A model generated the notes under the pieces. That model was not told the DNA's origin and searched no databases. It saw nothing but the letters and a program-made list of their open reading frames with translations. Shown piece by piece: positions 26,801 through 39,368 of a stretch of 64,000 nt of DNA. A program made the position numbers and the translations under genes. Every line of letters starts with the position of its first letter. Positions within the stretch are counted from its first letter, which is position 1. This stretch comes from Polydactylus sextarius (taxonomy: Eukaryota; Chordata; Actinopteri; Polynemidae): the NCBI GenBank assembly GCA_016801845.1, contig CM028919.1, forward strand, positions 1,950,001 through 2,014,000. The letters run 5' to 3'.

Positions 26801-27693
26801 AAACGACTACAAAATGGTTGTAAAAATGTAATAAAATAAAAAAAAATAATAATAATAATAATGATTAAAATAATAAATAAATAAATAAAAATAATTATTT
26901 AGCAACAGATAAAATAAAAATATAATTCAAAAATACAGATTAAAACTCTTTCCTCACTTTAATCTGATCTTTGACCTCAGAAGAAATGAGCATTGAGGTG
27001 AAGGAATTGGTGTCAAAAAAGGAAAATATACACACTCACAGTCTGAGTATATAAGAATGTGTTGCTGCTAACTCAAACTTAGCAATAAAGGTTTAGAGAA
27101 AAGAAAAAAAACCTTTTGTTAAATGTTTTATATCAATTCTCGTGAGGCAACACAATTTTTACTCAAGCCACCAATGGTGTTTGTCAAGGCTTTTCTGACG
27201 GACATCGAAGTGTTGACAGGTTGACTGTGTGTATTGTTTCATGGTCATAGGAGACCAATCTCCTCAACAAATTTTAAGTTGCACAAGATAAAACACGACA
27301 TCACACATACAAGCATTTATCAAAGAGCGCAACACATCATGGAATCAAACACTGTTTTTATTATCATACAGTGGAAAATGATGAACAATGTTTAATAAAC
27401 CTTATAAGCTAGCATTGACCTGCTGAATTACATCATGTTGATGGTGTGCGACAGGACGCTTACAGGAAGTAAAACACCATCACTGACAATAAATTACTAG
27501 CAGACAGCCCATTAATAAGATGACAATAATGATGACTGAACAATGTACAAAAAGAGGAACATGCTCTGCTCAAGACAGAAACATATGCACCAGACCTGGT
27601 GTACTGGTTCCTTCACGTGAACAGAATGGAAAAAAAAAAAATTACAATATCTTAGGATAACAATGATCATCAGCGCAGTAATACCAGAGAGCT
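26801..27693. other. Intergenic region and SLIRP 3' UTR
   Basis: Starts with an A/T-rich simple-repeat patch (AAT/AAAT units, 26.83-26.94 kb). The SLIRP 3' UTR probably enters from the right: a minus-strand AATAAA lies at 27357-27362, about 330 nt after the stop codon. In human, SNW1 lies between SLIRP and ADCK1; no SNW1 exon is visible here. Confidence 0.5.
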
Positions 27694-29657
27694 TTAATCA
27701 TGTTCATTCTCTCCCTCTCCGACTTCTCCTCCAAAAACACGTCTGTTCCTCTGAACGTGGAGCTGAGAGCAAAGAACAAGAGGAGCTGATCAATATCTGT
27801 TACATACACAACATCTGCGTTTTCACATCGTGTCTAACGTCATAATAAAATGCAATTATGTTCAGTATAATTTCTAAAAAAAAACATGCTATTCAGCCTG
27901 GGTTTTATTTATTTTCTTTTATAATTATATTCTTACTTTTTTATTACAATGTAATGATGTCTTCATTTTTAAATGAGTCTAAACTGATTTCATCATATTT
28001 AACTGGTTTAAAAAAAAAAAAAAAAAAAACAGACATTAATATCAGTTTCATTGACTGTTATCACTCTAACAGTGCCAGCAACTGTCAGAGCAACATGACA
28101 CTGACATGGCAAACACAAAGATTGCATTGGTGATGATAACTGTTCTTTTACCTTGGTTCCCTCCACTATGTGTGGGTCTTTCTGAAGCGAATTGTTCAGT
28201 CCTTCCTCTGATGAGAACTCCACCCAGCAGAAACCTCTGTGGAATCCTGTGTCTTTATCCTGGCGCAATACACACATCACACAGTCAAACACACAAAAAC
28301 AAGCAACTTGTGCAACTTAAATAAAAGCTGATCTGGTGTTTGTTGGGACGGGAGACTCAAGATGTTCAAGTCTCTTTATAATGTTAAATTATTTTTATGA
28401 CACATGAAGAAGACAGAACACAGAAAGGACACAGTCAAAAACCTAAAACAATGTAAAAGCCATTGTTGCATGAAACTGTATTAGAATTTCAGTCTGTTTT
28501 GCTCTTTCACACACGCAACAGACAAAGAGAAAAACTGTTTTATTCTAAATAAAATACGAGTCTTGTAGGTATTAGTTCGTCTGAATGTCTTGCCAAATAA
28601 TGTGACATGTTAGTGTTAATAATAGTGGATTTTTCTAATAAACTTAGGAGAAGCCACTATTGTTGTGAACTTATGTGAGAGACCTGCTCTGATCACACAC
28701 TGGCCCATTCAGACACAGCCTTGTATTAAGAAGCTAGCAGAATAAAGTGATTTAATTTACAGGAAGCACCAACTTTGTTTAGAAAATCTGTTAACATATA
28801 CAATACATACTATTTCAGACAGCCACTTTATTATGAATAGGACTAAATGAAAAAGAAAATAAAGCTGTTTTGACAAAAGTAATGGAATTGAGATTGTGTG
28901 TGTGTTTCTGGACCTAATTGTCTGGACATTGAGCAGAGTTGAGGTACTCCTCATTAACAGTAAAAGTTATGTTTTAAGTGAAACAGTGATATGAAAAAAA
29001 AACTGCAAAGACAAAACAAACGATGTGACAACTTACAAAGGGTAGAGCACATCTCTTCACTGTACCAAACTGTGTAAAATATTCTCTCATCTCCTCTGTA
29101 AAATAGACACATTTCATGTTGTTAGGTTCAAACTTTGAGCATTAAGCAAATTACATGAACTACGATGAGTGATGCAGAGTCAATGACAGGTAGGATAATT
29201 AAGTACAGATCTAGGGTTTATAGCCTAGTACAAGAACCATGCACATCGGACTAAAAGTGGGGCTACGGTCGTCCACTAATCTGAAGGTCGGCGGTTCGAT
29301 CACCTCCTCCAGTCCAAGTGTCCCTCGATGACACCGGTGTATGACGTTGTAAGTTAGAGAATAGTCAATTGTTCAATGTAAACGACAGCTGCTGTGTGAA
29401 CGTGTGGATAAAAGCGCGAACACGACGTGTTATGTGCTTACATGAGTGTTCTCTCTCCCCACATGTAGATGCGCTGAGGCTAACAACCTCCGCTATAACG
29501 ACGTTAAGCCGTTCGACGCAGTGACAGCACACACGCACGCAGGGTAAAAACAACGTACACCGAAACATTTAAAGCATTTAATCAACTTACTGCCCGCTAA
29601 AGTCCATGGTATTTTATTCACGAAGATTTCCAACACTTTCTTGCCCTGCGCCGCCAT
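27694..29657 (-). CDS. slirp: SRA stem-loop-interacting RNA-binding protein (SLIRP)
   Basis: Small mitochondrial RRM protein that, with LRPPRC, stabilises mitochondrial mRNAs. Four exons: 29591-29657, 29037-29095, 28152-28259 and 27694-27762 (stop TAA). All have GT-AG sites and consistent phases (1, 0, 0), giving 303 nt and 100 residues against about 109 in human. RNP2 is in the first exon (IFVNKIPW, residues about 11-18). The RNP1-like GFHRGFCWVEF is in exon 3, followed by SSEEGLNNSL as in the human protein. The C-terminus is short and acidic. It is head-to-head with ALKBH1, the same arrangement as on human 14q24.3. Confidence 0.95.
29250..29345 (+). mobile_element. tRNA-derived SINE fragment
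   Basis: In SLIRP intron 1, the segment containing CTAATCTGAAGGTCGGCGGTTCGATC then CTCCTCCAGTCCAAGTGTCC resembles a common teleost tRNA-derived SINE. GGTTCGATC is the B-box. The A-box side is eroded. Confidence 0.6.
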
Positions 29658-29883
29658 GTTTCGTCCTCAGTATGCTCCTTTGACCTACGACGTCACATCA
29701 CGTGATAAACTGGTATAAATATATAATGGAACAATACGCCGAGACTTCAGACACAGTCTTGAAACTTTATGTTTCAATTATGTTTGGTAACTTGTGTCAG
29801 TGTATAGCGTTTACATTCGTTAAATTCGTTTGTTCTGAAATAACGGATCGCGTAACTAGAGGTGAAAGGTTACCTACGTCATT
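29658..29883. promoter_or_regulatory. SLIRP/ALKBH1 bidirectional promoter
   Basis: Only 226 bp separate the two start codons. The block contains GACGTCA (CRE-like, 29689-29695) and a palindromic TCACGTGA E-box (29698-29705), with no obvious TATA box. Both starts sit in a TISU-like ATGGCGGC context (see findings). Confidence 0.8.
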
Positions 29884-32800
29884 ATGGCCAAGATGGCGGC
29901 CTCCATGGTGGAGAGTGGGGAAGACGCTTTTAGAAAAGTGTTTAAGTTTTATAAGAGAAGAAATCCTCCGCCGGATTTTAGCGACGTAATAGACTTCTCC
30001 AAATGCGCAGCGAGCGAGAAGGGGAGAGAATTATCAAACCAGGTAAATAAAAAAAAAAAAAAGACACAATCGCTCACAAGTATCACGTGATCGAACCTGT
30101 CAGAGCTGACTGAGCTGTGGGCACATTTAAAACCAACACTTAGAAAACCTGGAACCATCTGACATTTATTATACAGTAGATACAGAAGAAGTCTGTCTGG
30201 GAAGTGATGGATGAACTTCTTACACTCTTTATTATATTAATACGAAACACATTTACAAGTAAAACTAAGAGAAGCCACCTGGAGTTAACTATATTTATCC
30301 CGGGGGGGACTGGTTTTCATTACAGTAGCTCGAGCTAAGGATAGAAATACAGATACCAGAACTAGATATAGAATTATACACAAATAGAAACACACCAGTG
30401 TATTTGATAGAAATGTGCCTTATATGTACACAGGAATGTGTAGACACTAAGTGGTTTAACATCGTGTAGCTTATTACACACCCTTCTTTCCAACTCTCTT
30501 TTCTGAGTGTTGAGTCTGTTGCCACAGCAGACAACAGCAGACAGGATGGCAGTGGCCACAACCGACTCAAAGATCATCCTCAGCATCATCTGGCAGATGT
30601 TGAGGGGCCTCGGAGATGGATCATGGCTCCTTCTGTTAGTCAGCTTCAGTTCTGTTCTGTTCTGATCCCGACAGGCCGTCTGTGTAGAAACCGGGGTCGG
30701 AGGTGTCATCAGATCCACTACTAGATCATTTGTCTCTGTCACACTGAGCTTTAGGTGGCTCTGGACATTACACACTACAGCCTGCGTCTCAGTCTTCTGC
30801 ACAAACACAGTTGTGGAATAATTAACATTAAATTCTGCACCATTGGGTGGTCTTATTAATGATCGTATAAGCTTTGAAAAGGTATAAACATATACAGTAA
30901 ATACAGTATCAGTGGAAAAAATACTGGATACAACTTCTAGTGTCATTATGTATGTAAGAACTGGTGTGTGTGTGTGTGTTTTATAGATAGTTCCTGCTAA
31001 ATTGGATCCTGGTGCAATAAGTGATGTGGAGGCTGCCAGGGTTGGATTAAAGCCTGTGAGAGACTGGAGAGCGTTTGGCCTACAGGGCTACCCAGGTAAA
31101 CACTGATGATGATGATGGAGAACAGTGTCAGACATGTTGTGTATCTTTCATCATAGCATATTAATAGACATGCACTTGAAATCAGTTTCATGTTGTCAAA
31201 CATTTTCGCTTGTCCTTTGTTCATCACCAGTGCTGTAATGTTGTGTTGTGTGTTGTTCAGGGTTCATCTTCATCTCCAACCCGTTCCTGCTGGGCTCCCA
31301 ACCTTTCTGGGTCAGACAGTGTCTGAAGACCTACCCTCAGAAGCCAAATGTCTGCAACCTGGACATGCACATGTCTCCTTCGGACACCCAGGACATCTGG
31401 GGCAAGAGTGTGGGTGGCCTCAGGTGAGATGAGCTGTGTTGCCATTTAACTTTTGTTTCATCCCTGGAAGAATTTTAGATCAAAGCCAAATAAAACTTCA
31501 ATTTTTGTGCTAATTCAATTTCAACTCACTGCAGATAGAATGGACAGACATTTCTCTTGTGTAGTAAGGAAACATGTTTATTTTTCAACATGTTGATTGT
31601 TCCATACAGTGGCCTCAATGAAATCCAGCCAATAGAGATTCAGCTTCTGGCTGTCCTGTCTGCTGCACCTATTAGGACTAATCAGATAATCACAAGAGAC
31701 ATTACAACCAACCATAAGTTAATGTTGTACGATGCTTTAATTGGCTTTGATGTAATTGACATGTTTAGGAAAAGTCAGATTTCACAATTAACAGACATTT
31801 GAGGTTATACTGAGACAGACCTGCAGTTGTTTATGCCTTTTTGTCTCCAGAGGGAGCTGTGGGAAGTCTAATAAACTGCCTCAAGTGATGTCACTTGAGT
31901 CAGTCCTCTGTAGTCTGCTTGAGGCTCCAGGTTACTAAATGCTTCTAGCTTCACAGACACTGATATCCCACTGACCTGTTGACAGTTATATTGTGGTTAA
32001 TGCAGGGACCCAGGAGGGATTAAAAGGTGCGAAATAAAACTAATGTAGTTCTGCAATTCAATAAAAAACAGTCCCAGTGACAGTGTTGTGGTCCTGGTTC
32101 CTGCAGTCTGTCTCCTAATACGTCTGTGTCTGATCCCTTCACAGCTCTTCTCCTCTTGGAAAGAGAGAACCAAAGACTCTGTTGGAGAGGCTGCGCTGGG
32201 TCACTCTGGGATATCATTACAACTGGGACACCAAGGTAAGCAACACACCCTGCTTTAGTAGGAGAGTGACACAAATAATTACATTTTTATACCAAACAAA
32301 TAAAATCAGTTCAACAAACAGACCACATCGTATCTGGTTAGACCAGCAGCTTCTATGTTGCTTCTATGTCTCAACCACCATATGATGAGAAGCATCAGGA
32401 CGATTTAAACAAATCTATTTTCAGTCCTAGTATAGTTTGTAAGATAATTAGTCCAAAAGTCTTATTGTTTTAAAGATTTCTGTGTGAGACAATTGTGTTA
32501 TTTAACATTTAAAAGCCTCTAACTGAAAAACAAACTGTCAGTTTCTCCATGCATTGCTTTTTCTTCACTAAACGTTCAAATGTGTTTATTGTTTCATTCA
32601 CAGACTTACTCTGCCGACCATTACACTCCTTTCCCAGCTGATCTCCACTCACTGTCTGTCCAAATAACAGCCGCCTGTGGATTCCCAGGATTCAAAGCAG
32701 AGGCTGGAATCCTCAACTACTACAGATCTGATTCCTCTTTAGGAATCCACGTGGACGAGTCAGAGTTAGATCACAGCCGACCCCTGCTGTCACTCAGGTA

Positions 32801-33341
32801 AAGGAGTTCTACATTTGTGTTTTCAGAATGACAGTGAAGTTATTTTGCTTTGATATTTTGTTTGTTTGCTCTTGTTGTCTTCTCTAAAAGTTTTGGCCAG
32901 TCAGCCATCTTCCTCTTGGGAGGCACACGCAGACAAGACCCGCCCACCGCTATGTACATGCACAGCGGAGACGTGATGGTGATGTCGGGACAGAGCCGTC
33001 TCCTCTACCACGTCCCACGCATCGTCACGGCACCGCAGGGACAAAACTGTTTGGAGACAGAGGGTTGCAGTCTGGACTCATCCCCGCAGCACGACACTGT
33101 GTTGGAGCAGGTGTCAGAACAGGACTGGACCGTGTGCTCCAAGTACATCCAGAGCTCCAGACTCAATGTGACTGTCAGACAAGTGCTGGGACCTGGACAG
33201 AGCTTCTCAGAAACACCATGTGATCACCAAAGGACTGATACAAGCCAGACATCCGGGTACCATGACGGACCAGGAGGTGGAGAGAGTGGGAAGAGAAAGA
33301 GGAGTAGTAGCAGTGACACTGTTGATACTGTAGAGACATGA
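29884..33341 (+). CDS. alkbh1: AlkB homolog 1 dioxygenase (ALKBH1)
   Basis: Fe(II)/2-oxoglutarate dioxygenase; the mammalian enzyme acts on tRNA (m1A, and m5C/f5C in mitochondria) and possibly DNA. Six exons: 29884-30042, 30987-31095, 31261-31423, 32145-32235, 32604-32797 and 32891-33341. Phases are 0, 1, 2, 0, 2, giving 388 residues against 389 in human. The iron ligands are visible: HxD in LGIHVDESELDHS (His223, Asp225) and the distal His279 in RLLYHVPR. The 2OG-binding arginines are expected in SRLNVTVRQVL. The ATG at 29884 is the first, but the second ATG at 29893 has a perfect TISU context and may be the main start. Intron 1 contains an antisense LINE fragment. A polyadenylation signal AATAAA lies at 33639-33644. 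Confidence 0.96.
30480..30700 (-). mobile_element. Antisense LINE reverse-transcriptase fragment
   Basis: The minus strand encodes MIFESVVATAILSAVVCC followed by a basic LNTQKRELERRV-type stretch. This resembles the C-terminal RT segment of teleost LINEs ('FYQSVVASAIFYAVVCWG...'). It is embedded in ALKBH1 intron 1, antisense to the gene. The neighbouring sequence down to about 30.25 kb, with CCCGGGGGGGACTGG, is probably its 3' tail. Confidence 0.6.
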
Positions 33342-35449
33342 GACAAACCATCTGCTGCAGCATCCATCTACAGAATCTGAATCCTCCTTTGTAGTGTTAT
33401 TGTGTTACATGTCACCTTGATACAAAAATACAACCTCTTTAGTCAGATGTGATATTAATTAGTTGTTTCTATAAACTGTCTCTATGAACAGCTGGGTCAG
33501 TTTCCTTTTGACCTGAGAAGTCATGTTGTGACTTAAACTGCCCGAACATGCACCGTCAACACCACAGATAATCTCATTTTATGTCTATTTAGTTTGTCAT
33601 TTCCAGAAATGATATATTTCTATCATTTTTAATGATAAAATAAAGAGTTGCAACCTGCTTTTGTCTGTGGATAAGCAGCGATGTTACAGATACTGTGTTT
33701 AACATAACCCTTCAATGAGACAATAATCTATCTATATGAGTGTCTATTTATTCAAACTTAATTTAAGTTTATCTAAATAATGTGAAGTAGGCGCAGGTGC
33801 AGTCGTCTCAGGGAGACAGTCTTATGTCAACCAGCCTTTTATCACCACTGTCTCTGTGGGCATCTATGTATACATGTACAGATACACCACCACATTTCAT
33901 TAAAGATACATATATATATCAACAAAATGTCTGTATCATATTTCTTTATTTTATAATGTATATTTAAGACCTGTAAAGTTTGGTAGTTATTGTTTTGTTA
34001 TTGTATTATTATTCACATTAATATGATGAAAAAATAGAAACTATAAGTAAAAAGTATATTGAAAACTAAGATGAAAAGGCGACACGGACAATAAACTGAG
34101 TCCATGGAATTAAAATTGTGCAGAAAGTCAGACGTGTAGGACCAGTGTCGTCTGATTGATTCTACTCATATTCCACAGAAACACAGAACACTGAATACAT
34201 ACACATTCTGTATCTATGTGGACGTGTCTACAGCCTCTTGTCGTCTCCTTCTGATGATGAGGGACTTTCAATGTAAATCTATGGGACTCTCTGCACAGTG
34301 AAAACAACACAAACGGTACCACTCCTTTGACAGGAGACAGGTTAAATTACATTTGGTTAATTAATTTGGCTTTTAAGTAGTAAAACATCTTTACATATTA
34401 CTTCATTTATTGATTAGAAAAACAGATTTGAAGGAAGCAGACATGTTTTATTGTAAACTTATAATCCAAACGATCTTTTCATTTCATTTCAGTTTTTCTC
34501 TTTTTGTATATCTCTGTGGTCGAACAGAGATATATATGTGGTATAACAGTTGTGTGATTAAACATTAGTGTTAGTAGCTTCAGTCCGGATACAAACCTGT
34601 TTTAAAAATAGGGTAACAAAGTAACAGCGAAGGGAGAGATGAGTGCACGTTCATTCATCTTCCAGTTTATTCAGATGAAAATGATCTCAACATCATCATG
34701 TTTCCTTCGACAAGTGAAGGGAGTATGTCAGCACACACCAACATGATGTGATGGGCAATGCTCAGCTGGAAAAAGAGCTTTGAGTTAATTCTATGTTACC
34801 GAGTCGACAGTAGTCAGTAGTTCAGCTACCAGGTCATTGTGACCAGTTATCACTGACATGTTAACTGTAACAGATAGTCAAACTATTATAAACCGTTTAA
34901 TATTTAATGTCCGTTTTAAAAACTTGATTTCTGGCTGTGGCTTATTTATTCTTAAGTAATTAGTGCTCAGTCAGTCAGTCAGCACGAACTCATATGATAC
35001 AGTGTGTGTGTTAAGTGTACCGAGTTTTTTTTCTACGCGTGGTTAAGACGCTACAACTGATGTCTGTTACTAAACGTCAAATGTCTTAACAATTTAGGCA
35101 ACTCTAGCGTCAAACCTTCACGTTTTCACATCATCCTACAGTGGAATGCATGAATTCAATTCATGAAAATGTAAAATAATAACATGAAATAAAATTGTTC
35201 CTTAATAGCAACATAAAATAACTTAGTTACAGTTATTAGTTCATTGAAGTTTGTTAAAATGTCTCTATCATATTCTATAATATTATGTTTCCATTCAATT
35301 GCAAACCAAATCACATCAATATATAAATATAATATATATCAAAATTAAAATTTATGCTCGATATTTTGCAGCACCAAATGGTCACAAAACCATACTGAAC
35401 TCCAGGACCGAACTCTGAGCACCATCGTGGTCGTCAGCACACGAAAAGA
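33342..35449. other. ALKBH1-LDAH intergenic region with both 3' UTRs
   Basis: Holds the ALKBH1 3' UTR (polyA signal at 33.64 kb) and, from the right, the LDAH 3' UTR. It is AT-rich, with no supported ORF or repeat that I recognise. The junction between the human-14q-type and human-2p-type gene blocks falls here. Confidence 0.6.
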
Positions 35450-38400
35450 TTAAAGAAGTCGGGTCCTCAAGTCTGTCTGGATCCATTCTACTACCATGTC
35501 GGCAACTTCTCTTCCTGCATCCAGGACGAAGGCATGTCGGAAGCCATTTTCACACAGTCTGATGTCTCCGTGTGGGAAGTCGCGCTTGATGTCATGATAA
35601 TACTGAACCGGACACCAGTGGTCTGTCGCTCCATAGTAAAATATAAGCTGAGGAGACGACAGATACAGTGAAACATCAACTGATAATTACAATTCTCTCA
35701 AGTTGTGTCAACATGTGGGTCTTTTTCTTACCTTTTCAAGATTATGTCTTATAGTTATGTCGTCTCTTTCCACAACTTTCTTCATTTCCTGACCACCCAT
35801 GTACATAGCATTGGCTACAAAGAGACAGAGACAAATGCATTTGTCATTGCTTTGATTCAGATATTCATTTCATACATATCAGATGTGTTCAAAATACATG
35901 CTGATCATCCAACTTGCTTTGTAAAAAAGTGTTAAAATATAACCATTTGAAGCAACATTTGAGCAATATAAATATAAGGATATTTTTGGACAATTACAAA
36001 ATCTGTCTACATTTATATGAACTAAAGCAACAAAATGCTGCTGCTGGTTAATTTGACTGCTTCTCTCATCGATGTAAGACTTGACTGTGACAACAAAGAG
36101 GAAAACAACTGCCAAGCATTGACAAGATTAAAGGCTACGAGACCATCTAAAGGTATATGGTGCTGTAACCAACCTCCCTGGATGTGGCAGAAAGAGGAAA
36201 ATGGAACCTAGATTAAAAAGAAGGAAAAGAGGATACCGTTTCTGAAAGGAAAACATAAACGAGCCAAATTGGATTTTGATGAAATGACAACTAACAATGT
36301 TACGGCCTCCATTATCATGCTGATGACGTCTATCTGTACATCTCCACTATAGTCTCCTTCACGTACCACATCGGTCAAATCACCACAACTACCTGGTTCC
36401 TCCTAGAAAACGCAGCCCGTCTCTGTCCATCACTCTCCTTCACTGCTGCTCAGATTCTGACCCACACCTTCATCACATCCAGAATCAACTATTACAACAG
36501 TGTTAATGTCTTTAAGAAACTAGAGCACCCAGAGGTCTGCTGCACTTCTTCAATTATCCCTGCTCCTGTGACCACGACAGACAAATGAGTCTAATGAGAT
36601 GACGCTATGAGTCTTAATGCCCGAACTACGGAGCAGGATTAGAGTCTATCAAGGTAATGATAGTCTGAACAAATTTGATTCAACTGAACGACAGAAAGAG
36701 GTGGAACTCCACACTTTGTCATTTACTACATTATTTAACAGCACGTTGTTTCAACTAAAACTGATTATAACGTTAATTAAAAATACTGCAACACTGTCAT
36801 GACTGAATGTTGGTTTGTCCTCAAGATATTCTCAATATAATATAATCACATTACAGTCAAGTAAACTGAGGTGCACAACTAATCTTCACCAACCTGCACA
36901 GTCTCCACTGAGTAGACCTACAGTGGGTTGGACTACAGCGAGGTCCAGAGAACGAATGCCACCAAACACCAGTTTGATCAGGCTGTTTTTGAGTCGTTCA
37001 GGTAGCAGAGAAAGCAGGAAGAGAGGCAGGTAGGCCACATAACGCATGTGACACAGCACAGGGGTCATGACCTTCCCCTGAGGTGACTGAGCCATGCGTT
37101 CAATGGTAGGAAACAGCATGACAGCCTTGAGAACCTGTATCAAACGATAGAGAAATCAGAAATCACAGAGAGTTTTTTATATCACTTCATCTGCTTTAGT
37201 AGACAAGATGACAGACTTCTCAGTTTGAGACATTACTTAAGAGGCAGTGATTAAACAAATGATTGGTGTATAATGATTAACCTTGAGTTCAGGGTCTCTT
37301 TTCATCATCTCCAGAATAATATAGCAGCCGATGGAGTGTCCAACCAGGACCAGGCTGGTTTCTCTGGGAACATGTTTCCTGAGGAAGTCGAGCTTGTGCT
37401 CGATCTGCCCGTTCAGACCGAACACATCCCCCTGTGCTGCTGTGGAGGCATCTGTGTAAAAGAAAGTGGAATTACTGCCTTGTGGCTGTGTGCCTCCACC
37501 AACTAGTGCAGTTGAAGTTCATTAGAGCGTAATTTCGTCAGTTATTGACATGTAATTTCTTGAGGTGTTACTGAAATATCATTTTCACAAGGCCAATAGA
37601 AGGACAACATGGAAACATGAAGAATCTGCCACAGATATTGCCAGCATGAAAGAATAATAAAAAAATTACAAACATGTTTGGACCTATGATCCACCCTTAG
37701 CAACATCAGTCTGTTGTATATATATTCCAGTGGCAAATTAAATACAATTAATTCATAAGAATTATTAATACTTTGTTTTAAAGTACAAACATTCAGCTGT
37801 AGTACTGTAGTCCGGGGCCAACTCATTTCCCCATCAACTATAAAAACTCTCTATGTTATGATCAGTGAAGGACAATCAATACCTTCTACCATGTCCATGG
37901 AGTCTGGAGGTACACAGTGGCCAGCATGGCTAACAGCCCACACTGGGTGGCGGTAATCAAACATGTGATGAAGTGTTTGCATGAAGGTTCTGTAGAAACC
38001 CACAACACCAGGATTACCTGCGTGAAGAAGGACAACACATGATGTCACATGGTGTCTATTATCATCAAATGTTGATGTGATTTGAACAACTCCTCACGAT
38101 GCCCCCACCATGTACAATGTTCAGTTAAAGTGACATTACCAAAGCAGTTACCCTATAAATATACTTTTTTAATGGTCATAATGATGTTTGGTGTTTTTCA
38201 TTCTCTGTTAGTTGTTAACTGGACTTTTTTTTGTTGCCAGAAGGAACAAGGTGGTGGTGATAGGTGTTTGTCAAGAGCTTTAACTGTAATGATATGAATA
38301 TAAAACATTAGGACAACTCACCTGGAATGATTAAAAAAAGAGTTTTGTGAGCAGAATGTAACTGACAGGAGCCAAATTTAAGGAGCTCTGTGTTAGCTCC

Positions 38401-38460
38401 AGAACAGTAGATAAACTCTGTCTGTGGTTCATCCCTGTGGTCTGTCACTGAGTTTTCCAT
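35450..38460 (-). CDS. ldah: Lipid droplet-associated hydrolase (LDAH)
   Basis: Alpha/beta-hydrolase (LDAH/C2orf43 family) located on lipid droplets and linked to droplet growth and cholesterol-ester turnover. Coding exons: 38322-38460, 37883-38017, 37282-37451, 36894-37134, 35732-35814 and 35450-35647. Phases are 1, 1, 0, 1, 0; 966 nt, 321 residues. The nucleophile elbow GHSIG is present (Ser131). The acid is Asp265 in YYGATDHW and the base His294 in GFRHAF, so the triad looks intact. SHAGH and FGLNGQIEHKL are family hallmarks. The ATG is 11 nt inside an exon starting at 38470, and a noncoding exon lies upstream near 39.1-39.3 kb. LDAH next to APOB matches human 2p24. Confidence 0.96.
36300..36560 (+). 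mobile_element. LINE reverse-transcriptase remnant in LDAH intron
   Basis: The plus strand encodes HADDVYLYIS, corresponding to the catalytic 'FADDTQLY' RT motif of L2/Rex-like elements. It is followed after a gap by LCPSLSFTAAQILTHTFITSRINYYNS, which matches the downstream 'AAQ-L-HAFVTSRIDYCN' block. The internal deletion and lack of an ORF show a dead copy. Confidence 0.75.
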
Positions 38461-38470
38461 CTCAGCAGCT

Positions 38471-39103
38471 CTGAGGGAAAAGGACAGAAAGTCAAAGAGC
38501 CAATAATCATCATGTGAGCATTTGATTTGAATCAAGAGCTTGAAGCTTGAATTCAGTCACTTGCTAGAGACAGTTATTCACAACAAGGTGTTACAGTAAT
38601 ATTGACTGATACAATTGGCTCCAGTGGCTGATACACATCATCAGCAGGGTCCAAAGGTACGGGTGGTGCGTTGAGGTGCTCATCTCAAAAGTAAATATAA
38701 AAAAAAAAAGTTAAATAAATAATAAAACAAGTTTCTAGAAAAGTTGTTCACACAGAAAACCTTATGGCGAACCAATTACTTCAGTACAGCTGGCTTTTCA
38801 ATTACATATCTAGTTACCATATGCTACCATTGTAGTATTAGAGTTATTACATAACTTTTTGGCGCCGAATGAAAGTACTGTTACCTAACATAATATACTG
38901 AGCAGCATTCGATATTTTAGGGTGTCTTCCTCTACCAATATGAAGTCGAGTATTCAATTTATAGATTTCTAAACGTGGTTTGGCGTTCACCATCATTTAA
39001 ATGAGTTAACGCTACTAGGTAGTGATCAGCGTAGCTCGCATGCTTCTAACTGATGTTCTCTTTTTATCTGACAAGTATAATATGCGCTAAAAATGTATTT
39101 TAC
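38471..39103 (-). other. ldah: LDAH 5' UTR intron
   Basis: Bounded by donor GAG|GTAAAA at 39103/39104 and acceptor TTTTCCCTCAG before 38470. No repeat or open frame of note. Confidence 0.65.
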
Positions 39104-39330
39104 CTCTTAATAATGGTGAGGGGAGAGTGTCGAGTTGATATGACAGCTCATTTGCTGTCTCCTTTTTGTTCCATTTCCGCGTGAGGACTTCCTTGTCTTA
39201 CTGCTGAGGATTCTGATTGGACGGCTACGGGGTCGTCCCCAGAGCCGTAGAGAGAGAGAGTTACGACACTCAGGAGCGGTCACGTGGTTCATGTCAACCT
39301 CAATAGTTCCAAACAAACCCTCCGTTGTCA
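39104..39330 (-). other. ldah: Noncoding exon 1 and promoter of LDAH
   Basis: The minus strand gives a good donor (AAGAG|GTAAAATAC) ending an exon with no ATG needed, upstream of the spliced start-codon exon. The region is CpG-containing, and a plus-strand first-exon-like sequence begins just beyond it. The transcription start is not readable, so the right edge is approximate. Confidence 0.6.
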
Positions 39331-39368
39331 GCTTCTTCTACTTAACAGACCGCAACGATGGCGTAAGT
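39330..39368 (+). promoter_or_regulatory. Possible divergent first exon (ATGGC|GTAAGT)
   Basis: Pyrimidine-rich CTTCTTCTACTT is followed by ATG at 39358, then GC and a consensus donor GTAAGT at 39363. This looks like a ribosomal-protein-style first exon holding only the start codon, oriented away from LDAH. I could not find convincing downstream coding exons: splicing to the acceptor at about 40.05 kb gives eight codons and a stop. A divergent noncoding transcript or a broken gene is equally possible. Confidence 0.3.

Noticed and set aside
27694..29883. Possible SNW1 exon between SLIRP and ADCK1, by analogy with human
   Set aside because: No SNW/SKIP-domain peptide appears on either strand between 23.7 and 29.9 kb.
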